The notes beneath the pieces were generated by a model. It did not search any database and was not told the origin of the DNA. It was given only the letters and a program-made list of their open reading frames with translations. A stretch of DNA of 21,618 nucleotides from Rhodocyclaceae bacterium UBA1310 (lineage in GTDB: Bacteria > Pseudomonadota > Gammaproteobacteria > Burkholderiales > Rhodocyclaceae): the NCBI GenBank assembly GCA_002307175.1, contig DBTS01000069.1, forward strand, positions 55,750 through 77,367. The letters run 5' to 3'. Numbering within the stretch: position 1 is the first letter of the stretch; each line of letters opens with the position of its first letter. Shown here piece after piece: positions 1 through 7,965 of the stretch. The position numbers and the translations under genes are program-made.

Positions 1-2
1 TC

Positions 3-125
3 TCGCTACAGATCGTGAGCAGCTTCTTATCTGCGTGGGTGACGTTTGTTGCCGCGAGTTTTTTGTCCGGCCGATCTGCGGGAATGGAAACGGGCTTGAT
101 GCAACTGGCAGGGGTGAAACCATGA
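3..125 (+). CDS. 3' end of an unidentified polysaccharide-cluster gene (5' truncated)
   Basis: The third frame is open from the left edge of the window to a TGA at 123-125. That stop overlaps the ATG of the next gene as ATGA, the usual sign of translational coupling. About 40 residues are visible: a mildly hydrophobic stretch (FLSAWVTFVAASFLSG) followed by a tail ending in QLAGVKP. I do not recognise the family from this fragment. Its position directly upstream of a sugar epimerase, a sugar-phosphate transferase and a WbpM-type dehydratase suggests another O-antigen gene, for example a glycosyltransferase. The coding call rests only on the open frame and the ATGA junction. Confidence 0.55.
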   Translation, partial: SLQIVSSFLSAWVTFVAASFLSGRSAGMETGLMQLAGVKP

Positions 126-1084
126 AGGTACTCGTTACCGGCGCCAACGGTTTTGTTGGGCGGGTGGTGTGTGCCTGCCTGCGCGAAAAAGCCCATACGG
201 TCGTTGAAGCCCTGCGCGTAGTCAATGAGGCTGCACCGTTCCGCGTGGCGGTTGGCAATATTGATGCGGAAACGGATTGGCAGGCCGCACTGGCAGGCGT
301 AGAGGTGGTGATTCATCTCGCCGCGCGTGTGCATCAGATGGGTGAGGTAGATGCTGCAGCCGAAGAAGCATTCCGGCGGGTCAACGTAGCCGGGTCAGTG
401 CGTCTGGCAAGGCAGGCTGCTGCTGCCGGCGTGAGGCGCCTGGTGTTTGTCAGTTCCATCAAGGTCAATGGCGAAGCCACTCATGGCAAGCCGTACAAGG
501 CAGAAGATGTGCCTGCCCCGGAGGATGCCTACGGGCGTTCCAAGCTGGAAGCCGAGCAGGCTTTGGCTGCTGTCGCAGCCGAGACCGGGCTGGAACTGGT
601 GGTGGTGCGCCCGCCGATGGTGATCGGGCCGATTGCCAAGGGGAATCTGCCCCTGTTGCTCAAAGCCTTGTCGCGTGGGCTGCCATTGCCGCTTGCGAGT
701 GTACGGAATCGGCGTAGCCTGATCAGCGTCCGTAATCTTGCAGCAGTGTTGGTGCGTTGTAGTGAAGTGAGTCAGGCGGCGGGCGAGGTGTTTCTGGTGG
801 CGGACAAGCCTGCATTGAGCACCGCGCAACTGATTCGCCATCTGGGTGAGGGCCTGCAGCGCAGGGTCTGGCTGTGGCCATTCCCGGTCGCCCTGTTGCG
901 CTGCTGTGCGGGCTTGCTGGGCCGCCGCGCGCAGGTGGATCGCCTGACGCAGGATCTGGAAATCGATACGGAAAAAGTCTCCCGTCTGCTCGACTGGCAG
1001 GGCGAAGAGAGCATAGAGGAGGCTCTGCGCAATGCTGCGCGGGGCTTTGCAGGTGAACAGGGGCGGGAGAAGGCATGCAGTTGA
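122..1084 (+). CDS. NAD-dependent sugar epimerase/dehydratase (extended SDR family)
   Basis: This 320-residue protein is a nucleotide-sugar-modifying extended short-chain dehydrogenase. The N-terminus MKVLVTGANGFVG carries the glycine-rich NAD-binding loop (residues 7-13). Serines 111-112 in FVSSIKVNGE and the YGRSK pair (Tyr137, Lys141) form the usual catalytic set, and RPPMVIGP follows. The start at 122 is chosen over an earlier in-frame ATG at 35 because the Rossmann fold begins immediately after it, AGGGGTG lies upstream, and it forms an ATGA overlap with the preceding frame. The stop lies 10 nt inside the next gene. The order epimerase, WbpL-like, WbpM-like matches the wbpV-wbpL-wbpM end of Pseudomonas O-antigen loci, so a 4-epimerase or reductase acting on a UDP-HexNAc intermediate is likely. 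The exact substrate cannot be read from the sequence. Confidence 0.85.
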   Translation: MKVLVTGANGFVGRVVCACLREKAHTVVEALRVVNEAAPFRVAVGNIDAETDWQAALAGVEVVIHLAARVHQMGEVDAAAEEAFRRVNVAGSVRLARQAAAAGVRRLVFVSSIKVNGEATHGKPYKAEDVPAPEDAYGRSKLEAEQALAAVAAETGLELVVVRPPMVIGPIAKGNLPLLLKALSRGLPLPLASVRNRRSLISVRNLAAVLVRCSEVSQAAGEVFLVADKPALSTAQLIRHLGEGLQRRVWLWPFPVALLRCCAGLLGRRAQVDRLTQDLEIDTEKVSRLLDWQGEESIEEALRNAARGFAGEQGREKACS

Positions 1085-2121
1085 TGGTTCTGCTGGCAAG
1101 CTTGCTGGTGTCCTGTCTGGGAACGCTGGGCCTGCGTCGCTACGCGCTGGCGCATCAGATACTCGACACGCCCAATGCGCGCAGTTCGCATGTGATACCC
1201 ACGCCGCGCGGCGGTGGGGTGGCCATTGTGGTGAGCTTTCTGCTGGCCATGGTGGCCTGGCGGATGCTGGGGACAGTCCCCCCCGCACTCTTCTGGGCAC
1301 TGGTGCCGGCAGGTGTGGCGATCGCTCTGGTGGGTTTCTGGGATGATCATGTTTCCCTTTCTGCCCGTGTGCGCCTGTGTGTGCATCTGCTGGCATCGGC
1401 CTGGGCTGTCTGGTGGCTGGGTGGGTGGCCGGCGCTGGATCTGGGGGGCGTGGTGCTGCCCTGGGGTTGGCTGGGGTCGCTGATGGCGGTTTTTGGTCTG
1501 ACCTGGGCCATCAACCTGTATAACTTCATGGATGGCATCGATGGTCTGGCCGGCATGGAGGCAGTATTTGCCGGTGTGGCCGGTGGTTTTCTGCTCCAGT
1601 TGGGGGGCGGAGATGGCATGCCGTTGTGGCTGCTGGCCGCTGCTGCTGGCGGATTCCTGATCTGGAACTGGCCCCCGGCGCGGATTTTCATGGGTGATGC
1701 AGGCAGTGGATTTCTGGGTTTCGCGCTGGGTGTCATGGCGCTGCATGCGACGACCGCCGGGCACACTACGATCTGGCCCTGGCTGATCCTGCTTGGCGTG
1801 TTTGTGGTGGATGCGACGCTGACCCTGGGGCGGCGCGCATGGCTGCGTATCAGGGTGATGGATGCGCACCGCACGCATGCCTATCAATGGGCATCACGGC
1901 GTTTTGGCGCTCATCGGCCTGTTACGCTGTCTGTCCTGAGTATCAATGTGTGCATTTTGTTGCCCGTTACACTGTTGACGGCGCAATTCCCCTCATGGGT
2001 GTTGCCTGCCTGTCTGATCAGCCTGGGAGCCCTTGGTGTGCTTGCATGGCGGTTTGATGCAGGCAAGCCTGAAATCCCGGCCGTTCGCGGGCCGGAATCC
2101 TACCGCGATGGAGCCGTGTAA
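1075..2121 (+). CDS. Polyprenyl-phosphate sugar-1-phosphate transferase, WecA/WbpL type (MraY family)
   Basis: This 348-residue integral membrane enzyme transfers a HexNAc-1-phosphate from UDP-sugar to undecaprenyl phosphate at the inner membrane, the first committed step of O-antigen unit assembly. Many hydrophobic helices are visible. Family motifs in order are DTPNARSSH with PTPRGGG (31-48), the Asp pair at 90-91 (FWDD), NFMDGIDGLAG (150-160), FMGDAGSGFLGF (205-216) and DAHRTHAYQ (263-271). These include the Mg-binding aspartates and the HxxH-type loop of the MraY/WecA superfamily. The GGAG before the ATG at 1075 supports this start, which overlaps the epimerase end by 10 nt. The stop overlaps the next ATG by one base (TAATG). 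Given the WbpM-like neighbour, a WbpL-type initiating transferase is the best reading. Confidence 0.9.
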   Translation: MQLMVLLASLLVSCLGTLGLRRYALAHQILDTPNARSSHVIPTPRGGGVAIVVSFLLAMVAWRMLGTVPPALFWALVPAGVAIALVGFWDDHVSLSARVRLCVHLLASAWAVWWLGGWPALDLGGVVLPWGWLGSLMAVFGLTWAINLYNFMDGIDGLAGMEAVFAGVAGGFLLQLGGGDGMPLWLLAAAAGGFLIWNWPPARIFMGDAGSGFLGFALGVMALHATTAGHTTIWPWLILLGVFVVDATLTLGRRAWLRIRVMDAHRTHAYQWASRRFGAHRPVTLSVLSINVCILLPVTLLTAQFPSWVLPACLISLGALGVLAWRFDAGKPEIPAVRGPESYRDGAV

Positions 2122-3995
2122 TGCTGTATAAGGCAAGCGTGAAATCCTGTCTGGTTTTCTGCTATGACATGCTGGCAGTCGTGATCGCATGGCTTGGTGC
2201 GTTCTGGCTGCGCTTCAATTTCATCTGGCCTGGTGACTACACCCAGACCATCCTGATTGGCTTGAGCGTACTGATTCCTGCCCATGGGCTGGCCTGCTGG
2301 TTCGCCGGTCTGTATCGCGGGCTGTGGATTTTTGCTTCTCTGCCGGATCTCAAGCGTGTGCTCAAGGCTGTCGGCGGATCGCTGCTCGTCATGGTGGCGT
2401 ATGCCATCCTGGTGCATCCGCAGCCGCTGGTGCCGCGTTCGATGGTGGTACTGTTCCCGCTGCTGCTGGTCATGATCATGGGTGGCGGGCGGATTGCCTA
2501 CCGCATGTGGAAAGAACATCGCATGTTTGGCGCGCTGGCCGCGCAGGGTAAACCGGTTATCGTGCTGGGTGCCGGGCGTGCGGCGGCGGCCTTGGTGCGC
2601 GACATGGAGCGCAGCGCCGATTGGCGGGTGATCGGCCTGCTAGACGACAATAAGGGCAAATGGGGCCGCGAGCTTGGTGCCTATCGCGTGCTCGGTGGTG
2701 TCAGCACACTGCCCTGTGTAGCAAAGGATCTCAAGGTGCGCCATGCGATTCTGGCGATGCCCTCCGCTTCGCTCGAAGTCCGCCGCAGAATGGCGGATCT
2801 GTGCGTGGACGCCGGCGTGCAACTGCTCACTGTGCCGGCGCTTGAAGACATCATGAGTGGCAAGGTGTCGGTCAATAACATCCGCCGCGTAGAGATTGAG
2901 GATTTGCTGGGGCGTCAGACCGTCTCCATTGATAATGAAAATGTCAATGGCTTGCTGGGGGGCAGGACTGTGCTGATCACCGGCGCCGGAGGATCCATTG
3001 GTTCCGAACTGTGCCGGCAGATCGCAAAGTTTGGCCCGGCACAACTGATACTCTTCGAACAGAACGAATTCGCCCTCTACAACATCGAGCAGTGGTTCAC
3101 CCAGAATCAGCCGTCCGTGAAAATTCTGTCGCTGGCCGGGGACGTCAAGGATACTGTGCGCCTGGAAGAAGTGCTGCGTGCCTATGCGCCGCATGTGGTG
3201 TTCCATGCTGCAGCCTACAAGCATGTGCCATTGATGGAAGTCGGTAACTCCTGGCAGGCCGTGCGCAATAATGTGTGGGGTACGCTGAATGTGGCGCGGC
3301 TTTCCCAGCGCTACAAGGTGCAGCGTTTTGTGCTGATCTCCACCGATAAGGCCGTCAATCCCACCAACGTCATGGGGGCCACCAAGCGGCTTGCCGAAAT
3401 GCTTTGTCAGGCACTGTTTGCCCGAGATCAGGGGACTCGCTTTACCACCGTGCGCTTTGGCAACGTGCTCGGCAGCAACGGGAGTGTGATCCCGAAATTT
3501 CAGGCGCAGATTGCCCATGGCGGTCCGGTGACCGTGACCCACCCGGAAATCACGCGTTACTTCATGTCGATTCCCGAAGCCGCGCTGCTGGTGCTGCAGG
3601 CGGGGACGATGGGCGAGGGCGGAGAGATCTTTGTGCTCGACATGGGTGAGCCGGTGAAGATCGTCGATCTGGCACGCAACATGATCCGCCTGTCCGGTTT
3701 TCGTGAAAATGAAATCAGCATTGAGTTTTCCGGCTTACGTCCAGGGGAAAAACTCTATGAGGAGCTGCTCGCCGACGCCGAGCAAACCTGCGCCACGCCT
3801 CACACCAAACTGCGTGTGGCGCGTTGCCGCCCGGTGATCACCAGCCTGATCGAAGATGTCGAAAAATGGTTGAAGCAGGATTCCGTCAGCGACGATCAGG
3901 TGCGTTCCGGGCTGCGGCGCTGGATTCCTGAATACCAGCCAATGCCAAACAGCACACCAGCGTCTGCCAAGCCGACATACATAAAGAAACTTTGA
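2121..3995 (+). CDS. WbpM-type membrane UDP-sugar 4,6-dehydratase (polysaccharide biosynthesis protein, CapD family)
   Basis: The 624 residues match the long, membrane-anchored WbpM class. Four hydrophobic segments occupy roughly residues 8-120. A first Rossmann-like domain begins at VIVLGAGRAAA (147-157), and a catalytic SDR domain begins at LITGAGGSIGSE (285-296). The ISTDKAVNPTNVMGATKR segment (406-423) has Met418 where ordinary SDR enzymes have Tyr, with Lys422 four residues on. This Ser/Met/Lys arrangement is known for the WbpM family and not a defect. FMSIPEA (481-487) and LRPGEKLYEE (539-548) are also typical. The likely reaction is UDP-GlcNAc to the 4-keto-6-deoxy sugar, the precursor of FucNAc/QuiNAc-type residues. 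GGAG lies 7 nt before the ATG, and the one-base overlap with the upstream gene shows tight coupling. Confidence 0.9.
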   Translation: MLYKASVKSCLVFCYDMLAVVIAWLGAFWLRFNFIWPGDYTQTILIGLSVLIPAHGLACWFAGLYRGLWIFASLPDLKRVLKAVGGSLLVMVAYAILVHPQPLVPRSMVVLFPLLLVMIMGGGRIAYRMWKEHRMFGALAAQGKPVIVLGAGRAAAALVRDMERSADWRVIGLLDDNKGKWGRELGAYRVLGGVSTLPCVAKDLKVRHAILAMPSASLEVRRRMADLCVDAGVQLLTVPALEDIMSGKVSVNNIRRVEIEDLLGRQTVSIDNENVNGLLGGRTVLITGAGGSIGSELCRQIAKFGPAQLILFEQNEFALYNIEQWFTQNQPSVKILSLAGDVKDTVRLEEVLRAYAPHVVFHAAAYKHVPLMEVGNSWQAVRNNVWGTLNVARLSQRYKVQRFVLISTDKAVNPTNVMGATKRLAEMLCQALFARDQGTRFTTVRFGNVLGSNGSVIPKFQAQIAHGGPVTVTHPEITRYFMSIPEAALLVLQAGTMGEGGEIFVLDMGEPVKIVDLARNMIRLSGFRENEISIEFSGLRPGEKLYEELLADAEQTCATPHTKLRVARCRPVITSLIEDVEKWLKQDSVSDDQVRSGLRRWIPEYQPMPNSTPASAKPTYIKKL

Positions 3996-4004
3996 TGTAG
4001 CAGC

Positions 4005-4844
4005 ATGCCTTCAGAAACGCGTTTTCGTTATGTAGTCGGAGACATCCAGGGATGCTACGTCACCCTGCGTGCATTGCTCGCCCGCTGCGAGTTTGATCCT
4101 GTGCTCGACCGCCTGTGGGTAGCCGGTGACCTGATCAATCGCGGGCCGAAGAATGTCGAAGTTCTGCGCTATCTGCGCGGTCTGGGGGAGCGCTGTCAAT
4201 GTGTGCTGGGCAATCATGATTTCTTCCTCCTGGCCGTGATTGCCGGGGCAGTCAAGCACGACCCCTGTGACACACTGGAAGACATTCTTGATGCGCCTGA
4301 TCGCAACGAACTGGTCGATTGGCTGCGCTGCAAGCCCCTGATTCATGTCGAGGGGCAATCCGCCATGGTGCACGCCGGCCTGCTGCCGCAATGGAGCGTG
4401 GAACGGGCTGTGCAACTGGCTGCCGAAGTGGAGGCTCAGCTCCGCAGTCGAGACTGGAAAACCTTCCTACGCTCAATCTGGGGTGGCAAACCGACCGAAT
4501 GGAGTGACAGACTGCAGGGAGAGGACCGTTCGCGCATCATCGTCAACACTTTCTGCCGCATGCGCTTTCTGCGCCCCGACGGCAGTCTGGCCCTCAAACC
4601 CAAGGGAACGCCCGAAGATAACCCTGGCTTTGTGCCCTGGTATGCTGCTCCCAGCCCGCAGTGGGTGGACCACACGATCTACCATGGGCACTGGTCGGCC
4701 CTTGGTTTTCGGGACATGGGCAATGTGCTGTCACTCGATTCCGGCTGCGTCTGGGGCGGTCAGCTGACTGCTGTGCGCATGGAAGATCGCCAGGTGTTTC
4801 AGGTTGACGCCGTGGACGACAATCTGCCGGACGGGTGGGAATAG
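4005..4844 (+). CDS. apaH: Bis(5'-nucleosyl)-tetraphosphatase, symmetrical
   Basis: This 279-residue metallophosphoesterase hydrolyses Ap4A symmetrically to two ADP and, in studied bacteria, removes Np4 caps from RNA. The metal-binding signatures occur in order: VGDIQGCY (11-18), GDLINRGPKN (41-50), LGNHDFF (68-74) and VHAGLLPQW (122-130). The length is normal for ApaH. The C-terminal part includes a YHGHWSALG segment typical of the family. The start lies 9 nt after the stop of the WbpM-type gene with no terminator or evident promoter between them, so it is probably read through from the polysaccharide operon. No strong ribosome binding site is visible. Being attached to an O-antigen operon is a less usual context than the enterobacterial ksgA-apaG-apaH arrangement. 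Confidence 0.95.
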   Translation: MPSETRFRYVVGDIQGCYVTLRALLARCEFDPVLDRLWVAGDLINRGPKNVEVLRYLRGLGERCQCVLGNHDFFLLAVIAGAVKHDPCDTLEDILDAPDRNELVDWLRCKPLIHVEGQSAMVHAGLLPQWSVERAVQLAAEVEAQLRSRDWKTFLRSIWGGKPTEWSDRLQGEDRSRIIVNTFCRMRFLRPDGSLALKPKGTPEDNPGFVPWYAAPSPQWVDHTIYHGHWSALGFRDMGNVLSLDSGCVWGGQLTAVRMEDRQVFQVDAVDDNLPDGWE

Positions 4845-4886
4845 CGCGGTATTTGCACCATCCCACAGGCAGGCATGTCCAGAATT

Positions 4887-6134
4887 CTATTGAAACGGAT
4901 ATTCCACCTGAGGTTTCTTCCCGCTCACGATATCTGCCAGGGCCTGTGCCGAGCCGCAGGCCAGTGTCCAACCCAGTGTTCCATGCCCGGTGTTGTAGTA
5001 GAGGTTGCCGAAGCGGCTGTGGCCGATGATGGGCAGGTTGCTTGGGGTGGTGGGGCGCAGGCCGGCCCAGAAATGGGGCTCCTGCGGATCGTATGAGTTC
5101 GGGAAAAAAGTGTCGACCCAGTTGAGCAGGGCGGCACAGCGTTCAGGATCGAGTTCCGTGTTGTAGCCGTTGAGCTCGGCGGTGCCGGCGACGCGTAATT
5201 GATCGCCAAAGCGCGAGCAGACGATGCGCCGGGATTCGTCGGTAAGGCTGACGGTAGGGGCCTTGGACGGTTCGGTCAGCTGCAGGGTGGCAGAGTAGCC
5301 TTTGACCGGATAGATGGGCAGGCGCTCACCCAGAGGGCGCACCAGCGGGGCGGAGTAACTGCCGGCGGTGACGACATACGCGTCTGCAGCAAGAATTTCG
5401 TGCTGGCCATGCTGGCGGATTTCAACGCCGGAAATTCTGTTGTCGATGCTCACGATGCGTTCTACATGCGCATTGAACAGAAATTCAACGCCAGCCTCGG
5501 CGCAGCGTTTGGCGAGCTCTGTAGCGAAGCGCTGGGCGTTGCCACTTTCATCTTCCGTGCCGAGCATGCCCCCCACCAGTTGTGTTTCCATGCGAGCCAG
5601 GCTGGGTTCCGTATCCACACATTCACTTGGGGTGAGCATGCGGGCTCCGATGCCCAGGCCCTGCAGAACCTTCTGCTGGGTTTCGCCGTGGCGATAATTT
5701 TCTTTGGCGAAATACAGGTGCAGCACGCCACGTGAGAGGCTGTCATATTGCAGGCCGTTGGCTTCGCGCAGGGCGCGCAGGCAGTTGCCGCTGTAGGCGG
5801 CGAGATGGGCAATGGCGAGAGTGTTACGGTGAGTACGTGCAGGCAGACATTCGCGCAGGAACTGCAGACCCCAATGGATGCGGGCGGCCTCGGCAGGCCA
5901 GCGAAACAGCAGTGGTGCATCCTTGCGCCCGAGCCAGCGCAGGATGGTCATTGGCGCTGCCGGGTTGGACCAGGGTTCAGGGTGGCTGATGGAAATCTGG
6001 CCGCCATTGGCGAAACTGGTTTCCAGTGCTGGCGCTTCTTCGCGCTCGATGATGGTGACAGTATGCCCTGCGGTGCGCAGGTACCAGGCGGAACATACGC
6101 CGGCAAGGCCGGCGCCAACGATCAGAATATGCAT
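4887..6134 (-). CDS. dadA: D-amino-acid dehydrogenase, FAD-dependent
   Basis: This 415-residue flavoprotein of the DAO family oxidises D-amino acids such as D-alanine to 2-oxo acids and passes electrons to the respiratory chain at the inner membrane. The N-terminus MHILIVGAGLAG contains the FAD-binding GxGxxG (7-12), and a conserved acidic residue ends the second strand (IIERE, 28-32). The TSFANGGQIS motif (39-48) and the C-terminal YNTGHGTLGWTLACG segment are characteristic of DadA. The length matches the family. The start is the only ATG directly before the dinucleotide fold, although no clear ribosome binding site precedes it. It lies 62 nt downstream of olsA on the same strand. It converges with apaH, with 42 nt between the stops and no convincing terminator. 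Confidence 0.92.
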   Translation of the reverse strand: MHILIVGAGLAGVCSAWYLRTAGHTVTIIEREEAPALETSFANGGQISISHPEPWSNPAAPMTILRWLGRKDAPLLFRWPAEAARIHWGLQFLRECLPARTHRNTLAIAHLAAYSGNCLRALREANGLQYDSLSRGVLHLYFAKENYRHGETQQKVLQGLGIGARMLTPSECVDTEPSLARMETQLVGGMLGTEDESGNAQRFATELAKRCAEAGVEFLFNAHVERIVSIDNRISGVEIRQHGQHEILAADAYVVTAGSYSAPLVRPLGERLPIYPVKGYSATLQLTEPSKAPTVSLTDESRRIVCSRFGDQLRVAGTAELNGYNTELDPERCAALLNWVDTFFPNSYDPQEPHFWAGLRPTTPSNLPIIGHSRFGNLYYNTGHGTLGWTLACGSAQALADIVSGKKPQVEYPFQ

Positions 6135-6196
6135 GGCGGGTTAGCAATACAGCTCTAGTATTCCTGCGCTCGGGGCGGGCAGGAAATCAGGCTGTA

Positions 6197-7051
6197 TTAT
6201 TGCCGAACTGGCGCGGCTTGCGTATGACCTGAGCCAAGCTCACGGCCATTTACCGTGATACTGACGGTTTCCTCGGCGGCTTCTGCTGCTGCCTCAGCAT
6301 GTTCCGGCGTGGCCAGCCCCAGCGTGGTGGCGATCAATTTCTCGGTTTGTTGTGCGAGCTCCCTTCGTTCCAGGGTACAGGGCAGGCATTCGAGAAATTC
6401 CAGGCGGGCAATGATGCGTGGCGAGCGAACGATGGCCAGCATGCTTTCCGCGAAGGTGACATCACCGTCGTAGGCCGGCGCAAGACAGCGCGTACCCTGC
6501 CGGTCGAGATAGCGCAGGGCTACAGGCTGGACCCCCGTTTTTGCTTCAATGGCAGCTTGAAAAAGGGCTGCCCGGAACGGCAGGAGTGTGGTGCCCTGTG
6601 TCGTAGTGCCTTCCGGAAAAACCGCGACGCGCTCTCCCTGGCGCAGGCGTTCCGCCATTGAATGTGCTGTGCGCGCCGCCGCAGAACGGCTGCCGCGTTC
6701 AATGAACAAGGTGCCCGAGTGAGCGACCAGGGTCCCCAGCGCAGGCCAGTTTTTGACATCGTCCTTGCAAACGAAGGTTGTTGGCGTCAAGGCGTTGAGG
6801 ATGAAGACATCCAGCCAGGAAATGTGGTTGCAGACTACGAGCACACCAGTTGGCAGCGCGCGCGTATTGGCCTCGATGCGCAAGCCGAGGGTATAGACCA
6901 GAAACGCAGCCCAACGCTGCTTGACGCTGCGCCGTGTTGTCTGACCGAGGAGCGGAAAGATCAGGCACGCAGTGAAAATTCCGCCACTGATCATGGCGAA
7001 AACGACACTCAGGCGCCAGAAAGCTCTGATTTCTCGAAAAAGGAGACGCAA
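6197..7051 (-). CDS. olsA: 1-acyl-glycerol-3-phosphate/lyso-ornithine lipid O-acyltransferase (PlsC family), probable OlsA
   Basis: This 284-residue PlsC-type membrane acyltransferase has a hydrophobic N-terminus (about residues 10-35). It carries the catalytic NHISWLD (75-81, His76 and Asp81 of the HX4D motif) and FPEGTTTQG (145-153, acceptor binding). The general family acylates lysophospholipids. Because the gene directly upstream is an OlsB-like N-acyltransferase, the likely substrate here is lyso-ornithine lipid, completing ornithine lipid. The call as OlsA instead of a second PlsC therefore rests on context. The start used is a TTG at 7051, since no in-frame ATG or GTG lies between it and an upstream stop. 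The first internal ATG (codon 20, at 6994) would remove part of the N-terminal membrane region. The ribosome binding site is weak. Confidence 0.75.
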   Translation of the reverse strand: MRLLFREIRAFWRLSVVFAMISGGIFTACLIFPLLGQTTRRSVKQRWAAFLVYTLGLRIEANTRALPTGVLVVCNHISWLDVFILNALTPTTFVCKDDVKNWPALGTLVAHSGTLFIERGSRSAAARTAHSMAERLRQGERVAVFPEGTTTQGTTLLPFRAALFQAAIEAKTGVQPVALRYLDRQGTRCLAPAYDGDVTFAESMLAIVRSPRIIARLEFLECLPCTLERRELAQQTEKLIATTLGLATPEHAEAAAEAAEETVSITVNGRELGSGHTQAAPVRQ

Positions 7052-7194
7052 CGCTGATTATCCGGAAAGGTGCGGGATAAGCGAGTCTACAACAATAAGG
7101 CTTGCCGCAAGATGCCGTTTACCCGCCGCCAGGAAGCGCGGCAGTAAGCCGCCCTGGCACGCGTGTACAAGGAGCCCGAGGGGACTCTTGGTGT

Positions 7195-7965
7195 TTACAG
7201 AATCGAGAAGTGCTTGGCGTAGCGTTTGTTCATGCGTGCCATGTTCAGCAGAATCAGCAGATCAGCGGTGTTGAAATCAGGATCCCAGGCCGGTGCGCCA
7301 CAGATCTGTGTGCCAACACGCATATATCCCTTGAGCAGAGGCGGTACATCGGCCACTGCGCCGGTGAACAAATGCTCCACGGGCAGGGGGTTGCGTGGGA
7401 ACACATGGTATTCAACTGGCGCCATGTACTCTTCCAGCGAGCGATACAGGTTGGCAGCGTTGTGTCCGCCGTCGGCCATGCTGACTGAAGCGCAGCCCAT
7501 CATGTAATCGTAGCCGTTGCTGTGCATGAAACGGGACAGGCCCGCCCACAGAAGGGTGATTACCGTGCCGGTGCGGTACTCCGGGTCAATGCAGGAGCGG
7601 CCGACTTCCACCAGTCGTTCCCGCAGATGCTGCAGACGCGTCAGATCGAATTCGGTTTCCGAATAATAGCTGCCTACCTTGCGGGCCGCTTCCGGCGTAA
7701 GAATGCGATACGTGCCGACAATACGGCCCTTGGTTTCATCGCGCACGATCAGATGCTGGCAGTGCGCATCGAAAACATCCCGGTCTACACCGGGGGTCTT
7801 GGTTTGCAGTCTGGCACCGAGTTCTTCGCAAAAAACACGGTAGCGCAGTTTTTGCGCTTCCAGGATTTCGGATTCGGAACTAGCTAATCCGATCCACAGG
7901 TTATGGGGCATTTGTTCGAGAGTCTGTGAAGCGGCGCGCAACATATGTTTTTCCTTGAGTGGCAT
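7195..7965 (-). CDS. olsB: L-ornithine N(alpha)-acyltransferase (GNAT-like), probable OlsB
   Basis: The 256 residues belong to the GNAT-fold group containing OlsB, which transfers a 3-hydroxyacyl chain from acyl carrier protein to the alpha-amino group of ornithine. That is the first step of phosphate-free ornithine lipid synthesis. Recognisable segments are the AQKLRYRVFCEELGA stretch (37-51), IVGTYRILTP (82-91), VEVGRSCIDPEYR (119-131) and GCASVSMADGG (157-167). The start at 7965 has GGGGAG at a good 8-nt distance; a second ATG at 7973 is out of frame. The gene lies 143 nt upstream of the PlsC-type acyltransferase, the common olsB-olsA order, and they are probably one transcription unit. 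The assignment is by recognition of family sequence and context. Confidence 0.82.
   Translation of the reverse strand: MPLKEKHMLRAASQTLEQMPHNLWIGLASSESEILEAQKLRYRVFCEELGARLQTKTPGVDRDVFDAHCQHLIVRDETKGRIVGTYRILTPEAARKVGSYYSETEFDLTRLQHLRERLVEVGRSCIDPEYRTGTVITLLWAGLSRFMHSNGYDYMMGCASVSMADGGHNAANLYRSLEEYMAPVEYHVFPRNPLPVEHLFTGAVADVPPLLKGYMRVGTQICGAPAWDPDFNTADLLILLNMARMNKRYAKHFSIL

Noticed and set aside
772..1887. 371-residue open frame on the - strand, and a 333-residue one at 395-1396
   Set aside because: Both run antisense to the epimerase and the WecA-like gene, which have clear motifs. Their translations are Gln/His/Arg/Pro-rich.
2640..3542. 300-residue open frame on the - strand
   Set aside because: It is antisense to the catalytic part of the WbpM-type dehydratase and has no motif or ribosome binding site.
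2121..3995. Missing catalytic Tyr in the WbpM-type dehydratase as a possible defect
   Set aside because: Met in place of Tyr is characteristic of the long WbpM class, so the enzyme is expected to be active.
4835..4866. GTGGGA/TCCCAC inverted repeat at the apaH/dadA convergence
   Set aside because: It has a six-base stem with a 20-nt loop and no T-run on either strand, too weak for a terminator call.
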